Positions 17,002 to 26,049 of a stretch of 64,000 nucleotides of DNA are shown here, one piece after another. This DNA is from Fodinicurvata fenggangensis DSM 21160. Lineage in GTDB: Bacteria; Pseudomonadota; Alphaproteobacteria; Kiloniellales; DSM-21159. Within the stretch, counting starts at the first letter, position 1. The number at the start of each line of letters is the position of its first letter. The position numbers were made by a program, and so were the translations under genes. Below the pieces are notes generated by a model. It was not told the DNA's origin. It did no database searches and saw only the letters and a program-made list of their open reading frames with translations. The stretch lies in the NCBI RefSeq assembly GCF_000686045.1, contig NZ_JMLV01000009.1:62001-126000 (forward strand), written 5' to 3'.

Positions 17002-17686
17002 GAACGAAGGACCGAAGATCGCATCCGTGGCCGCGTTGCTGGGGGATCCGGCGCGCGCCAACATCCTGACGGCCCTGATGGATGGGCGGGCGCTCACCGC
17101 CAGCGAACTGGCGGAAGCTGCGGGCGTGACCCTGCAGACCGCCAGCGGGCATCTCGCGAAACTGGAATCCTCCAATCTCCTGAAAGCCGAAAAGCAGGGA
17201 CGTCATCGCTATTTCCGGCTTTCGGATCCGGACGTTGCAGAGGTGCTGGAAGGTTTGATGGGGCTGGCCCAGCGCACCGGCGCGGTGCGCGTGCGCAGCG
17301 GGCCGCGCGACCCGCAACTGCGCCAGGCCCGCCTCTGTTACGATCACCTTGCCGGCGAGCGCGGGGTCGAGCTGTTTGAAGGACTGCTACGGCACGGACT
17401 GATCCATGACGCCGAGCGCCCCGCCCTGACCGAAGACGGGCGCGGGTTCTTCATGGACTTCGGCCTCGAGATCGAATCTCTGGAGAGAAAACGCCGGCCG
17501 CTCTGCCGGCGCTGCCTGGATTGGAGTGAACGGCGCGGTCATCTGGCGGGTGCCCTGGGGGCGGCCCTGTTGCAGCAGTTCCTGGAGCGCCGCTGGCTGC
17601 GGCAGGGAACCGGGCGTGTCGTGACCTTCACCCCCGAAGGCGAGCAGGCCTTCCGGAGCCTCGTCAGTTCCGGCCGGGTTTCATGA
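17000..17686 (+). CDS. ArsR-family winged-helix transcriptional regulator
   Basis: 228 residues. The N-terminal 90 residues form the ArsR helix-turn-helix (ARANILTALMDGRALTASEL, VTLQTASGHLAKLESSNLL, GRHRYFRL). The longer C-terminal part includes RLCYDHLAGERGVELFE and a cysteine-containing stretch LCRRCLDWSERRGHLAG, typical of a long ArsR subfamily that sits next to NIPSNAP/ABM-type genes. Metal-site cysteines of classical ArsR are absent from the recognition helix, so the signal is probably not arsenic. Its 3' end overlaps the 3' end of mcd by 23 bp (convergent). Confidence 0.9.
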   Translation: MNEGPKIASVAALLGDPARANILTALMDGRALTASELAEAAGVTLQTASGHLAKLESSNLLKAEKQGRHRYFRLSDPDVAEVLEGLMGLAQRTGAVRVRSGPRDPQLRQARLCYDHLAGERGVELFEGLLRHGLIHDAERPALTEDGRGFFMDFGLEIESLERKRRPLCRRCLDWSERRGHLAGALGAALLQQFLERRWLRQGTGRVVTFTPEGEQAFRSLVSSGRVS

Positions 17687-19352
17687 GGCCGCGGGTGATG
17701 ACCTGGGCCTGGATCTCGGCCGCACCTTCGAAGATGTTGAGGATGCGGGCGTCGCAGAGCACGCGCGAGATCTTGTACTCCAGGGCATAGCCGTTGCCGC
17801 CGTGGATCTGCAGCGCGTTGTCGGCGTTGGCCCAGGCGACGCGCGCGGCCAGCAGCTTGGCCATGCCGGCCTCGATGTCGCAGCGTCGTCCGGAATCCTT
17901 CTCGCGTGCGGCGGCAAGTGTCAGCTGTCGCGCCACCATGGTCTCCACCGCCATCCAGGTGAGTTTTCCGGAGACACGCGGAAATTCCAGGATCGCCTTG
18001 CCGAACTGCTTGCGCTCCCGGGCATAGGACAGCCCCAGTTCCATGGCGTTCTGGGCAACGCCCACGGCCCGGGCGGCGGTCTGGATGCGCGCGGATTCGA
18101 AGGTGGCCATTAACTGCTTGAAGCCTTCGCCCTCGACCTCGCCCAGCAGATTGGCGGCCGGCACCTCGAAGCCGTCGAAGGCGATCTCGTATTCCTTCAT
18201 GCCGCGATAGCCCAGCACCTCGATCTCGCCGCCGCTCATGCCTTCGGCAGGAAATGGCTCTGCATCGGTTCCCCGCGGTTTCTCGGCCAGGAACATGGAC
18301 AGGCCGCGATAGCCCGGCTCATCCGGGTTGGTGCGCGCCAGCAGGGTCATGACGTCGGTTCGCGCGGCATGGGTGATCCAGGTCTTGTTACCGGTGAAGC
18401 GGTAGACCTCGCCGTCCTTCTGTGCGCGTGTGCGCAGGCTGCCCAGGTCCGAGCCGGTGTTGGGCTCGGTAAAGACGGCGGTGGGCAGGATCTCGCCCGA
18501 AGCGATGCGCGGCAGCCAGTGGTCCTTCTGTGCCTGTGTGCCGCCCAGGGTGATCAGCTCGGCGGCGATTTCGGAGCGTGTGCCCAGAGAGCCCAGGCCG
18601 ATGTAGCCGCGGCTCAATTCTTCGGTGACGACGCACATGGCGGTTTTGCCCATTCCGGTGCCGCCATAGGCCTCGGAAACCGTCAGGCCGAAGACGCCCA
18701 GGTCGGCCAACTGCTGCACCACCTCCAGCGGGATCAGATCGTCCTTCAGGTGCCATTCATGGGCGGCCTCGGAATGGGCGTCGGCGAACTTGCGGAACTC
18801 GTCGGCGATCATGGCTTCGGTCTCGTCCAGGCCGGGCGCGCCAAAATGCCCATCGTGCAGGAAATCGCCGATGCGGGCCCGCACGGCAGCGGTATGGCCG
18901 GACGCGCAGAGCTTCTTCACGGCGGGCGTCAGGAAGGCATAGGTCTCGGCCTCGGACAGCCCCAGGTCGACAGGGCGCAGGATTTCCACCTGGCTGAGCG
19001 CGATGCCGCCGTACAGCTGGTTCAGGTACTCACCGAAGGCGGCCTGCAGCATGAGCGCTTCCAACTCGCCAAAGCGCCCCTCGCTTTCCAGCCGATCGGC
19101 CCAGTTCAGCATCTCGCGCAAGGCAGCAACATAGGTGGCAAACCAGGCATAGCCGTGGGCGGCGAACTGCTCGCGCTCCAGCAGCGCCGCGTCAGGCTTG
19201 CCCTCCGGGGCGACGCTGGCCGCCAGGGCCGCCTTGGCGGCTTCCGAGAAGCTTTCGGCTGCCGACAAGGCCTCACGGCAGAGTGCCGTCAGATCGTCGA
19301 GGAGAAGTCCCTCGCTGCCTGCGCCTGAAGCGGTGGTTCGTGCCTGGCTCAA
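17664..19352 (-). CDS. mcd: Acyl-CoA dehydrogenase, probably (2S)-methylsuccinyl-CoA dehydrogenase
   Basis: 562 residues. An N-terminal extension of about 160 residues precedes an ordinary acyl-CoA dehydrogenase core (FTEPNTGSDLGSLRTRA, GNKTWITHAARTD, ARERKQFGKAI, IHGGNGYALEY, FEGAAEIQAQVI). Length, extension and position beside ccr and ecm point to Mcd, the FAD enzyme oxidising methylsuccinyl-CoA to mesaconyl-CoA in the ethylmalonyl-CoA pathway. The start is a TTG at 19352 with AGGGGA 7 bp upstream; no in-frame ATG exists near it. It lies 86 bp downstream of ccr on the same strand, with a strong hairpin between. Confidence 0.9.
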   Translation of the reverse strand: MSQARTTASGAGSEGLLLDDLTALCREALSAAESFSEAAKAALAASVAPEGKPDAALLEREQFAAHGYAWFATYVAALREMLNWADRLESEGRFGELEALMLQAAFGEYLNQLYGGIALSQVEILRPVDLGLSEAETYAFLTPAVKKLCASGHTAAVRARIGDFLHDGHFGAPGLDETEAMIADEFRKFADAHSEAAHEWHLKDDLIPLEVVQQLADLGVFGLTVSEAYGGTGMGKTAMCVVTEELSRGYIGLGSLGTRSEIAAELITLGGTQAQKDHWLPRIASGEILPTAVFTEPNTGSDLGSLRTRAQKDGEVYRFTGNKTWITHAARTDVMTLLARTNPDEPGYRGLSMFLAEKPRGTDAEPFPAEGMSGGEIEVLGYRGMKEYEIAFDGFEVPAANLLGEVEGEGFKQLMATFESARIQTAARAVGVAQNAMELGLSYARERKQFGKAILEFPRVSGKLTWMAVETMVARQLTLAAAREKDSGRRCDIEAGMAKLLAARVAWANADNALQIHGGNGYALEYKISRVLCDARILNIFEGAAEIQAQVITRGLMKPGRN

Positions 19353-19406
19353 GGTTGCGTCCCCTTTTCCTGCCTGAAAGCGATGCGTAAGTTATGGCCG
19401 CTCGGG

Positions 19407-19431
19407 CCGGGCCAGGCAAGGCCTGGCCCGG
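19407..19431 (-). other. Strong hairpin between ccr and mcd
   Basis: Perfect 11-bp stem CCGGGCCAGGC / GCCTGGCCCGG with a 3-nt loop, directly after the ccr stop (19439). No T tract follows on the minus strand, so it is not a standard terminator. It could set relative mRNA stability of ccr and mcd or attenuate read-through. Confidence 0.6.
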
Positions 19432-19438
19432 GAAGGGA

Positions 19439-20719
19439 TCAAGCCTCGATGGCGTCCTCGATGGTGCGCAGGCCGGGGCGTTTGGCCTGGACCAGGACGG
19501 CCATGTTGCCGGGCTTGTGCTGATTGTTCATCATCTTGGTGTGGGCCAGCGGAATGTCCTTCCAACCGAAGACTTCGCTCATGCAGGGATCGATGCGCCG
19601 TTCGATCACCAGCCGATTGGCCTGGCTGGCCTGCTTCAGGTTGGCGAAGTGACTGCCCTGGATGCGCTTCTGGCGCATCCAGACGAAGCGGGCGTCCATG
19701 GTCAGATTGTAGCCGGTGGTGCCGGCGCAGAAGACCACCATGCCGCCGCGTTTCACCACGAAGCAGGAGACCGGGAAGGTCTGCTCGCCCGGGTGTTCGA
19801 ACACGAAGTCCACGTCGTTGCCCTTGCCGGTGTGTTCCCAGATCGCCTTGCCGAACTTGCGCACCTCCTTCATGTAGTCGCCGAAGTCGTCGCCGTTGAC
19901 GTCGGGCAGGCGGCCCCAGCAGTTGAAGTCCTTGCGGTTGATGACACCGCGTGCGCCCAGGCCCATGACGAAGTCGTGCTTGGTCTCGTCGGAGATCACG
20001 CCCAGGGGATTAGCCCCGCCCGTGGCGATGAGCTGGATGGCCATGGAGCCCAGTCCACCCGAGGCGCCCCAGACAAGGACGTTGTGACCGGGCCGCAGGA
20101 TGTGCGGACGATGGCCGTACAGCATGCGATAGGCGGTGGCCAGGGTCAGCGTATAGCAGCCGCACTCCTCCCAGGTCAGGTGTTTCGGCCGCGGCATCAG
20201 CTGGCGGTCCTGGACGCGGCAGAACTGGGCGAAGGAACCGTCCGGGGTCTCGTAGCCCCAGATGCGCTGGGAGGGCGAGAACATGGGGTCGCCGCCGTTA
20301 CACTCCTCGTCGTCGCCATCGTCCTGGTTGCAGTGGATCACGACTTCGTCGCCCACCTTCCAGCGCTTGACGGCCGAACCCACGGCCCAGACCACGCCCG
20401 AGGCATCGGAGCCGGCCACGTGGTAGTCGTCGCCGTGCACATCGAAGACGGAGACCGGCTGGCCCAGGGCCGCCCAGACACCGTTGTAGTTGACCCCGGC
20501 CGCCATCACCATGACCAGAACGTCGTGGCTGTCCAGCTCGGGAATGTCCACGACCTCCTGCTGCATGGCGCTTTCCGGCTCACCGTGACGTTCCCGGCGG
20601 ATCGCCCAGGCGTACATCTTCTTCGGTACATGCCCCAGAGGCGGGATTTCCCCCACTTCGTAGAGATCCTTGATTTCCTGTCCGGGATGGGTCTGCACCA
20701 CTTCGGCAGCGCTGTTCAT
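19439..20719 (-). CDS. ccr: Crotonyl-CoA carboxylase/reductase
   Basis: 426 residues from the ATG at 20719, chosen because AAGGAGG lies just upstream; an in-frame start at 20743 is less likely. It is a medium-chain dehydrogenase/reductase with NADPH-binding VWGASGGLGSMA near residue 213 and the Ccr-specific features VAGSDASGVVWAVG, CNGGDPMFSPSQRIWGYETP and FEHPGEQTFPVSCFVV. Ccr reductively carboxylates crotonyl-CoA to (2S)-ethylmalonyl-CoA, the key CO2-fixing step of the ethylmalonyl-CoA pathway. Divergent from ecm. Confidence 0.95.
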   Translation of the reverse strand: MNSAAEVVQTHPGQEIKDLYEVGEIPPLGHVPKKMYAWAIRRERHGEPESAMQQEVVDIPELDSHDVLVMVMAAGVNYNGVWAALGQPVSVFDVHGDDYHVAGSDASGVVWAVGSAVKRWKVGDEVVIHCNQDDGDDEECNGGDPMFSPSQRIWGYETPDGSFAQFCRVQDRQLMPRPKHLTWEECGCYTLTLATAYRMLYGHRPHILRPGHNVLVWGASGGLGSMAIQLIATGGANPLGVISDETKHDFVMGLGARGVINRKDFNCWGRLPDVNGDDFGDYMKEVRKFGKAIWEHTGKGNDVDFVFEHPGEQTFPVSCFVVKRGGMVVFCAGTTGYNLTMDARFVWMRQKRIQGSHFANLKQASQANRLVIERRIDPCMSEVFGWKDIPLAHTKMMNNQHKPGNMAVLVQAKRPGLRTIEDAIEA

Positions 20720-20772
20720 GACGGCCTCCTTGTTCCTGTCCAATTCTGCGGGACCGGCTTGTTGTGCCGGTT

Positions 20773-20819
20773 GTTTTTGCGCAAGCTAACTACAACGATA
20801 TATTTTTTGCAATGCAAAA
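20773..20819. promoter_or_regulatory. Candidate regulator sites in the ccr/ecm divergent promoter region
   Basis: Two related palindromes: TTGCGCAA (20776-20783) inside TTTTTGCGCAAG, and the 17-bp perfect palindrome TTTTTGCA-a-TGCAAAAA (20803-20819). They lie between the divergent ccr (20719) and ecm (20917) starts in an otherwise AT-rich stretch. Regulators of short-chain acyl-CoA metabolism of the ScfR/RamB type are known to use TTTGCAAA-like sites, so such a protein is a reasonable candidate binder. Confidence 0.55.
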
Positions 20820-20916
20820 AGATAGTATGTTACGAATGTGCTAGTTTATGGGTAATTTCATAACGTATTATGAGATATATCAGAAATAACAGGGAAAAAT
20901 TGAAGGGAGATGGGGC

Positions 20917-22929
20917 GTGACTTACTCAGAGGCGAGTGCAGCGCAGCATGAGCAGCCTGGGCGCGATCGACCCTGGCTGTTCCGGACCTATGCCGGTCAT
21001 TCCTCGGCGCGCGCCTCCAACGCGCTCTACCGCAACAACCTGGCCAAGGGGCAAACCGGCCTGTCGGTTGCCTTCGACCTGCCGACCCAGACGGGCTATG
21101 ACAGCGATCACGCGCTGGCCCTGGGCGAAGTGGGCAAGGTGGGCGTGCCGATCTCTCACCTGGGGGACATGGAGGCGCTGTTCGACGGCATTCCCCTGGA
21201 ACAGATGAACACCTCCATGACCATCAATGCGACCGCGCCCTGGCTGTTGGCACTCTACATCGCGGCTGCCGAGCGGCAGGGGGTGGCGCGGGAGTCCCTG
21301 ACCGGCACCGTCCAGAATGACGTCATCAAGGAGTATCTCTCGCGCGGGACCTACATGCTGCCGCCCGCGCCCTCGCTGAAACTGACCACGGACGTCATTG
21401 CCTTTACCTATCGTGAGCTGCCGCGTTGGAACCCCATGAACGTCTGCAGCTACCATCTGCAGGAAGCCGGGGCCACGCCGGTTCAGGAACTTGCCTATGC
21501 GCTGACTACGGCAACCGCGGTCCTGGACAGCCTGCGTGATGGTGGGCAGGTGCCGGAAGCGGACTTCCCGCGCGTGGTCGGGCGCCTGTCCTTCTTCGTG
21601 AATGCCGGAATCCGTTTCATCACCGAGCTGTGCAAGATGCGCGCCTTCGTGGAGTTGTGGGACGAAATCTGTCGTGAACGCTACGGCATCGAGGAAGAGA
21701 AGTACCGGCGCTTTCGCTATGGCGTGCAGGTGAATTCGCTTGGCCTGACCGAGCAGCAGCCCGAGAACAATGTCTATCGCATCCTCCTGGAAACACTGGC
21801 CGTTGTGCTATCGAAGGATGCACGGGCGCGTGCCGTGCAGCTGCCGGCCTGGAACGAGGCCCTGGGCCTGCCGCGGCCCTGGGACCAGCAATGGAGCTTG
21901 CGCCTGCAACAGGTCCTGGCGTGCGAGACCGACCTGCTGGAGCATGAGGATATCTTCACGGGCAATCCCGTGATCGAGCAGAAGGTGGCGGGCCTCATGG
22001 AGGAGGCCAGAGCCGAGATGGCGCGCGTGGCCGAGCGCGGCGGTGCCGTGGCGGCGGTGGAAAGCGGCTATATCAAGGAACGTCTGGTGGACAGCGCTTC
22101 CCGGCGTTTCGCCGCGATCGAAAGCGGCGATCTGCCGGTGGTCGGCGTCAACTGCTATCAGGAAAGCGAACCCTCGCCACTGACCGCTGGCGAGGGTGGT
22201 GGCTACCTGCAGTCGGACCCCCAGGCCGAGACGGAACAGGTGGCGGCGCTGGAGGCCTGGCGACAGCAACGCGACGGGCAGAAGGCCGCACAGGCCCTGG
22301 CCGAACTGGAAGCTGCGGCGCGGGAAGGCCGCAATGTCATGGAGCCCTCCATCGCCTGTGCTCATGCAGGCGTGACCACCGGCGAATGGGGAGAGGCCCT
22401 GCGCTGTGTCTTCGGCGAATACCGTGCCCCGACGGGCCTTGGGCGTGGACGCGAAGTCTCGACAGCGGAGCAGGACCGCCTGGCGGAGCTGTGCCGCCGC
22501 GTCGAGGCCCTGTCCGAGAAACTGGGATGCCGGCCCAAGATGCTGGTCGGCAAGCCGGGGCTGGATGGGCATTCCAATGGCGCTGAGCAGATTGCCGTAC
22601 GAGCGCGGGATGCCGGCTTCGAGGTGGTCTATGAAGGCATCCGCCTGACGCCGGCCCAGATTGCCAATGCGGCCCTGGAGGAGGGCGTGCATGTCATCGG
22701 CCTGTCGATCCTCTCGGGCAGTCACCTGGCCCTGGTTTCGGCGGTGCGCGAACGCCTGCAGGTCGATGGCCTGGCGGACTTGCCCCTGGTGGTGGGCGGC
22801 ATCATTCCCGAAGCCGACGCAAAGGCTTTGGAAGAAGCGGGCGCCGCTGCAGTCTTTACACCCAAGGATTACGAATTGACCCCCATACTTGCCCGGATTG
22901 TTGACCTGGTGGAACAGGACCTTGCATAG
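20917..22929 (+). CDS. ecm: Ethylmalonyl-CoA mutase (coenzyme B12-dependent)
   Basis: 670 residues from a GTG start with AAGGGAG 7 bp upstream. The N-terminal mutase barrel (about 20-510) includes RTYAGHSSARASN, GLSVAFDLPTQTGYDSDH and STMTINATAPW-like sequence (MNTSMTINATAPW). The C-terminal cobalamin domain (about 540-665) has the DxHxxG motif in KPGLDGHSNGAEQ and GLSILSGSHL. Ecm converts ethylmalonyl-CoA to methylsuccinyl-CoA, between Ccr and Mcd. Methylmalonyl-CoA mutase is the close alternative, but the ccr and mcd neighbours favour Ecm. Confidence 0.92.
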   Translation: MTYSEASAAQHEQPGRDRPWLFRTYAGHSSARASNALYRNNLAKGQTGLSVAFDLPTQTGYDSDHALALGEVGKVGVPISHLGDMEALFDGIPLEQMNTSMTINATAPWLLALYIAAAERQGVARESLTGTVQNDVIKEYLSRGTYMLPPAPSLKLTTDVIAFTYRELPRWNPMNVCSYHLQEAGATPVQELAYALTTATAVLDSLRDGGQVPEADFPRVVGRLSFFVNAGIRFITELCKMRAFVELWDEICRERYGIEEEKYRRFRYGVQVNSLGLTEQQPENNVYRILLETLAVVLSKDARARAVQLPAWNEALGLPRPWDQQWSLRLQQVLACETDLLEHEDIFTGNPVIEQKVAGLMEEARAEMARVAERGGAVAAVESGYIKERLVDSASRRFAAIESGDLPVVGVNCYQESEPSPLTAGEGGGYLQSDPQAETEQVAALEAWRQQRDGQKAAQALAELEAAAREGRNVMEPSIACAHAGVTTGEWGEALRCVFGEYRAPTGLGRGREVSTAEQDRLAELCRRVEALSEKLGCRPKMLVGKPGLDGHSNGAEQIAVRARDAGFEVVYEGIRLTPAQIANAALEEGVHVIGLSILSGSHLALVSAVRERLQVDGLADLPLVVGGIIPEADAKALEEAGAAAVFTPKDYELTPILARIVDLVEQDLA

Positions 22930-22994
22930 CCTGTAAGGCATTTGCCTCTGGCAAAACGCTGAGGAAGGACTACCTTCAGGGCAGGAAGGGTGCC

Positions 22995-24101
22995 ATGACC
23001 GAAGATGTCCAATTCCAGCGCTACCATCCTGTCCAGCGCGCTCTGCACTGGCTGCTGGCCTTCGCCCTGATCGGGCAGGGTATATTTGGCCTGTACATGG
23101 TTTCCATGGCCAACTCTCCGCAGAAGATCGAATTCTACAATCTTCACAAGTCCATTGGCCTGACGATCCTGGTCCTGGTGATCCTGCGCCTGGTCTGGCG
23201 CTGGCGCCACCCGCCTCCGCCCCTTCCGGCCGGCATGCCGGCCTGGGAAAGGCTGGCCGCGCGCGCCAGCCACGTCCTGCTCTATTGCCTGATGCTTGCC
23301 ATGCCGGCGAGCGGCCTGGTGATCGGCTTCGCCTCCGGTTTCCCCACGGTCGTCTATGGCCTGTTCAACCTGCCCAGCCCCATTGAGGCCAACGAGGAAT
23401 TGATGCACTTCATGTCCAGTTTGCATTTCTATCTGGCGACCGCCCTGCTGCTCCTTGTGCTGGTGCATGCCGCCGCCGCATTGCGCCATCACTTCCTGCT
23501 GAAGGATACGGTCCTGCGCCGCATGCTGCCGGCCCTGGCCGGAGGCTTGCTGTCCATCGGGGTGCTGCTTCCGGGAACTGTACAGGCCACCGAGTGGCAG
23601 ACGGACTATGAGCAGAGCCGCCTGGCCTTTATCGGCAGCCAGTCGGGCGACGAATTCGAGGGAGTGTTCGAGGAATTTGACGCTGCTATCATCTTTGACC
23701 TGGAAGACCTGGACAATGCCAGCGTCGAGGTAACGATCGAAACGGCCTCGGTGAACAGCGGATCAGGGCAACGGGACAGTTCCATACGTGATGAAGGCCT
23801 GTTGCATGTCGAGCGTTATCCGCAAGCCCGCTTCGTGGCCGAGTCCTTTCGTGAGATCGGCGAAGGCCAGTACGAGGCCGAGGGCGCTTTGACCCTGCGC
23901 GATACGACGCGTGACGTGGTCCTGCCCTTCAGCCTGGAAATCGAGGGTGAAGGCAAGGACCGGCAGGCGCGCGCCGAGGGTGAACTGGCCATCAACCGCC
24001 TGGACTATGGCGTGGGGCAGGGCCAGTGGGAGGACACCTCCCAGGTTGGCGCCGAGATCGTCATCCATTTCGTCCTGCACGCCGAAGCCACCGGTTCCTG
24101 A
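22995..24101 (+). CDS. Cytochrome b561-YceI fusion protein
   Basis: 368 residues. Residues 1-195 are a b561-type membrane cytochrome with four hydrophobic segments and heme-ligand histidines (RYHPVQRALHWLL, FYNLHKSIGLT, ARASHVLLY, LHFYLATALLLLVLVHAAAALRH region). A further hydrophobic stretch (LPALAGGLLSIGVLLPGTVQA) leads into a YceI-like lipocalin domain (about 200-365: WQTDYEQSRLAFIGSQSG, FEEFDAAIIFD, DYGVGQGQW), which should lie in the periplasm and bind an isoprenoid-type ligand. In E. coli yceJ and yceI are separate adjacent genes; the fusion suggests quinone-linked electron transfer, inferred. Confidence 0.9.
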   Translation: MTEDVQFQRYHPVQRALHWLLAFALIGQGIFGLYMVSMANSPQKIEFYNLHKSIGLTILVLVILRLVWRWRHPPPPLPAGMPAWERLAARASHVLLYCLMLAMPASGLVIGFASGFPTVVYGLFNLPSPIEANEELMHFMSSLHFYLATALLLLVLVHAAAALRHHFLLKDTVLRRMLPALAGGLLSIGVLLPGTVQATEWQTDYEQSRLAFIGSQSGDEFEGVFEEFDAAIIFDLEDLDNASVEVTIETASVNSGSGQRDSSIRDEGLLHVERYPQARFVAESFREIGEGQYEAEGALTLRDTTRDVVLPFSLEIEGEGKDRQARAEGELAINRLDYGVGQGQWEDTSQVGAEIVIHFVLHAEATGS

Positions 24102-24208
24102 CCCTGCGAACCGCCTTGAACCCGGGTGTCACCTGAAACCGGGGGCTTGGCTTTGCAGTCACGTCTACATGTGGTAGCGTCCGGCACCTTCCTGAGGAAC
24201 AGCGGAAC

Positions 24209-24649
24209 ATGTCGCGCGAAACTATAGCACTAGCCTCCGACCATGCCGGTTACGGGCTCAAAAGCCTGTTGGCGGAAGAACTTGCTAAGCTTGGCCACAA
24301 CGTCCTGGATCTGGGGGCTGACTCGGAAGAGTCGGTCGACTATCCGGACTATGGACGGGCCATGGGCGAAGCCATCGCCGAAGGGCGTGTGACACGTGGC
24401 GTCATTGTTTGTGGCAGCGGCATTGGCATATCCATCGCCGCCAATCGCAATCCGGCCGTTCGGGCGGCGCTGTGTTCCGATGAAACCTCTGCGCGGCTGG
24501 CGCGTCAGCATAACGATGCCAACGTCCTGGCACTGGGGGCACGCCTGGTCGGCGAAGAGGTTGCCAAGGCCTGCCTCAAGGTCTTTCTTGAGACGGAGTT
24601 CGAGGGAGGCAGGCATCAACGGCGCGTCGACAAACTGGGGCAGGCCTAG
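24209..24649 (+). CDS. rpiB: Ribose-5-phosphate isomerase B
   Basis: 146 residues. Family motifs: [13 protein letters not shown] at 6-18, the catalytic Cys C68 in [14 protein letters not shown], and [19 protein letters not shown] near 92. It interconverts ribulose-5-phosphate and ribose-5-phosphate in the pentose phosphate pathway. The rpiB-glyA-nrdR order that follows is common in alphaproteobacteria and supports cotranscription; glyA starts 53 bp downstream. Confidence 0.95.
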   Translation: MSRETIALASDHAGYGLKSLLAEELAKLGHNVLDLGADSEESVDYPDYGRAMGEAIAEGRVTRGVIVCGSGIGISIAANRNPAVRAALCSDETSARLARQHNDANVLALGARLVGEEVAKACLKVFLETEFEGGRHQRRVDKLGQA

Positions 24650-24702
24650 GCTGTCCGCGCCTTTCACCTTATTCCGACAACAACGTCGAGGACCCTGAGA
24701 AC

Positions 24703-26016
24703 ATGACTGCACAAGCTGCGAAGTCCGCCATGACCGAAGACAATTTCTTCACCGCTGGACTGGAGGAGAGCGATTCCGATCTGGCGCATGCCATCCAGGA
24801 CGAACTGGACCGCCAGCAGAATCAGATCGAATTGATCGCATCCGAGAACATCGTCTCGCGCGCCGTGCTGGAGGCCCAGGGCACAGTCCTGACCAACAAG
24901 TACGCCGAGGGCTATCCCGGACGCCGCTATTATGGCGGCTGCGAGCATGTGGACGTGGTGGAGAAGCTGGCCATCGAGCGGGCGAAGAAGCTCTTCGGCT
25001 GCAGCTTCGCCAATGTCCAGCCGCATTCCGGTGCCCAGGCCAACCAGGCGGTCTTCCTGGCCCTGCTGAAGCCGGGGGACACCTTCATGGGCCTATCGCT
25101 TTCGGCCGGCGGCCACCTGACCCACGGGGCGGCGCCGAACCTGTCGGGCAAGTGGTTCGATCCGGTGCAGTACGGCGTGCGCCGCGAGGATGGCCTGATG
25201 GACTTCGATGAAATCGCGCGCCTGGCCCGTGAGCACAAGCCGAAGATGATCATCACCGGCGGCTCCGCCTATCCGCGCCATATCGACTTTGAACGCTTCC
25301 GTGAGATCGCGGACGAGGTCGGAGCGCTGTTCATGGTGGACATGGCGCACTTCGCCGGCCTCGTTGCCGCTGGGGTGCACCCCAGTCCGCTGCCTCATGC
25401 CGATGTGGTGACCACCACCACGCACAAGACACTGCGCGGCGCGCGCGGCGGCATGGTGCTCTCGAACAGTGAGGAGATCGGCAAGAAGATCAACTCGGCC
25501 GTCTTCCCGGGCCTGCAGGGCGGCCCACTGATGCATGCCATCGCCGGCAAGGCCGTAGCCTTCGGCGAAGCGCTACAGCCCTCGTTCAAAACCTATGCGG
25601 CGCAGGTCGTGGAGAACGCCCAGGTCCTGGCCGAGACCCTGAAGGACGGCGGTCTGGATATCGTCACGGGTGGCACCGATACCCATGTGGTCCTGGTGGA
25701 CCTGCGTCCGAAGGGTCTGACCGGCAACATTGCCGAAGTGACCCTGGATAAGGCAGGCATCACCTGCAACAAGAACGGTGTGCCCTTCGATCCGGAGAAG
25801 CCGGCCGTGACGTCCGGCATCCGCCTGGGGACACCGGCAGGCACGACGCGCGGTTTCGGTGCGGAGGAATTCCGTCAGGTCGGCCAGATGATCGTCGAGG
25901 TCCTTGACGCATTGGCCGACAATCGAGAGGACAACAGCAAGGCCGAAAAAGCGGTCTATGAAAAGGTCCGGGCGCTGTGCCAGCGCTTTCCCATCTATCC
26001 GGACCTGATCGACTAG
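24703..26016 (+). CDS. glyA: Serine hydroxymethyltransferase
   Basis: 437 residues, full length. PLP-enzyme features: [20 protein letters not shown] near 39, [16 protein letters not shown] near 67, and the PLP-lysine motif [14 protein letters not shown] near 241. It converts serine and tetrahydrofolate to glycine and methylene-tetrahydrofolate. It also supplies one-carbon units for the formyl donor used by Fmt in this window. nrdR follows by 33 bp. Confidence 0.98.
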   Translation: MTAQAAKSAMTEDNFFTAGLEESDSDLAHAIQDELDRQQNQIELIASENIVSRAVLEAQGTVLTNKYAEGYPGRRYYGGCEHVDVVEKLAIERAKKLFGCSFANVQPHSGAQANQAVFLALLKPGDTFMGLSLSAGGHLTHGAAPNLSGKWFDPVQYGVRREDGLMDFDEIARLAREHKPKMIITGGSAYPRHIDFERFREIADEVGALFMVDMAHFAGLVAAGVHPSPLPHADVVTTTTHKTLRGARGGMVLSNSEEIGKKINSAVFPGLQGGPLMHAIAGKAVAFGEALQPSFKTYAAQVVENAQVLAETLKDGGLDIVTGGTDTHVVLVDLRPKGLTGNIAEVTLDKAGITCNKNGVPFDPEKPAVTSGIRLGTPAGTTRGFGAEEFRQVGQMIVEVLDALADNREDNSKAEKAVYEKVRALCQRFPIYPDLID

Positions 26017-26049
26017 AGGAACCGCGGGACCTGGCAGGGGTAGAAGACA

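Noticed and set aside
24123-24145. C/G-rich pairs between the b561-YceI gene and rpiB, considered as a terminator
   Set aside because: The stem is only about 5 bp with a large loop and no T tract.
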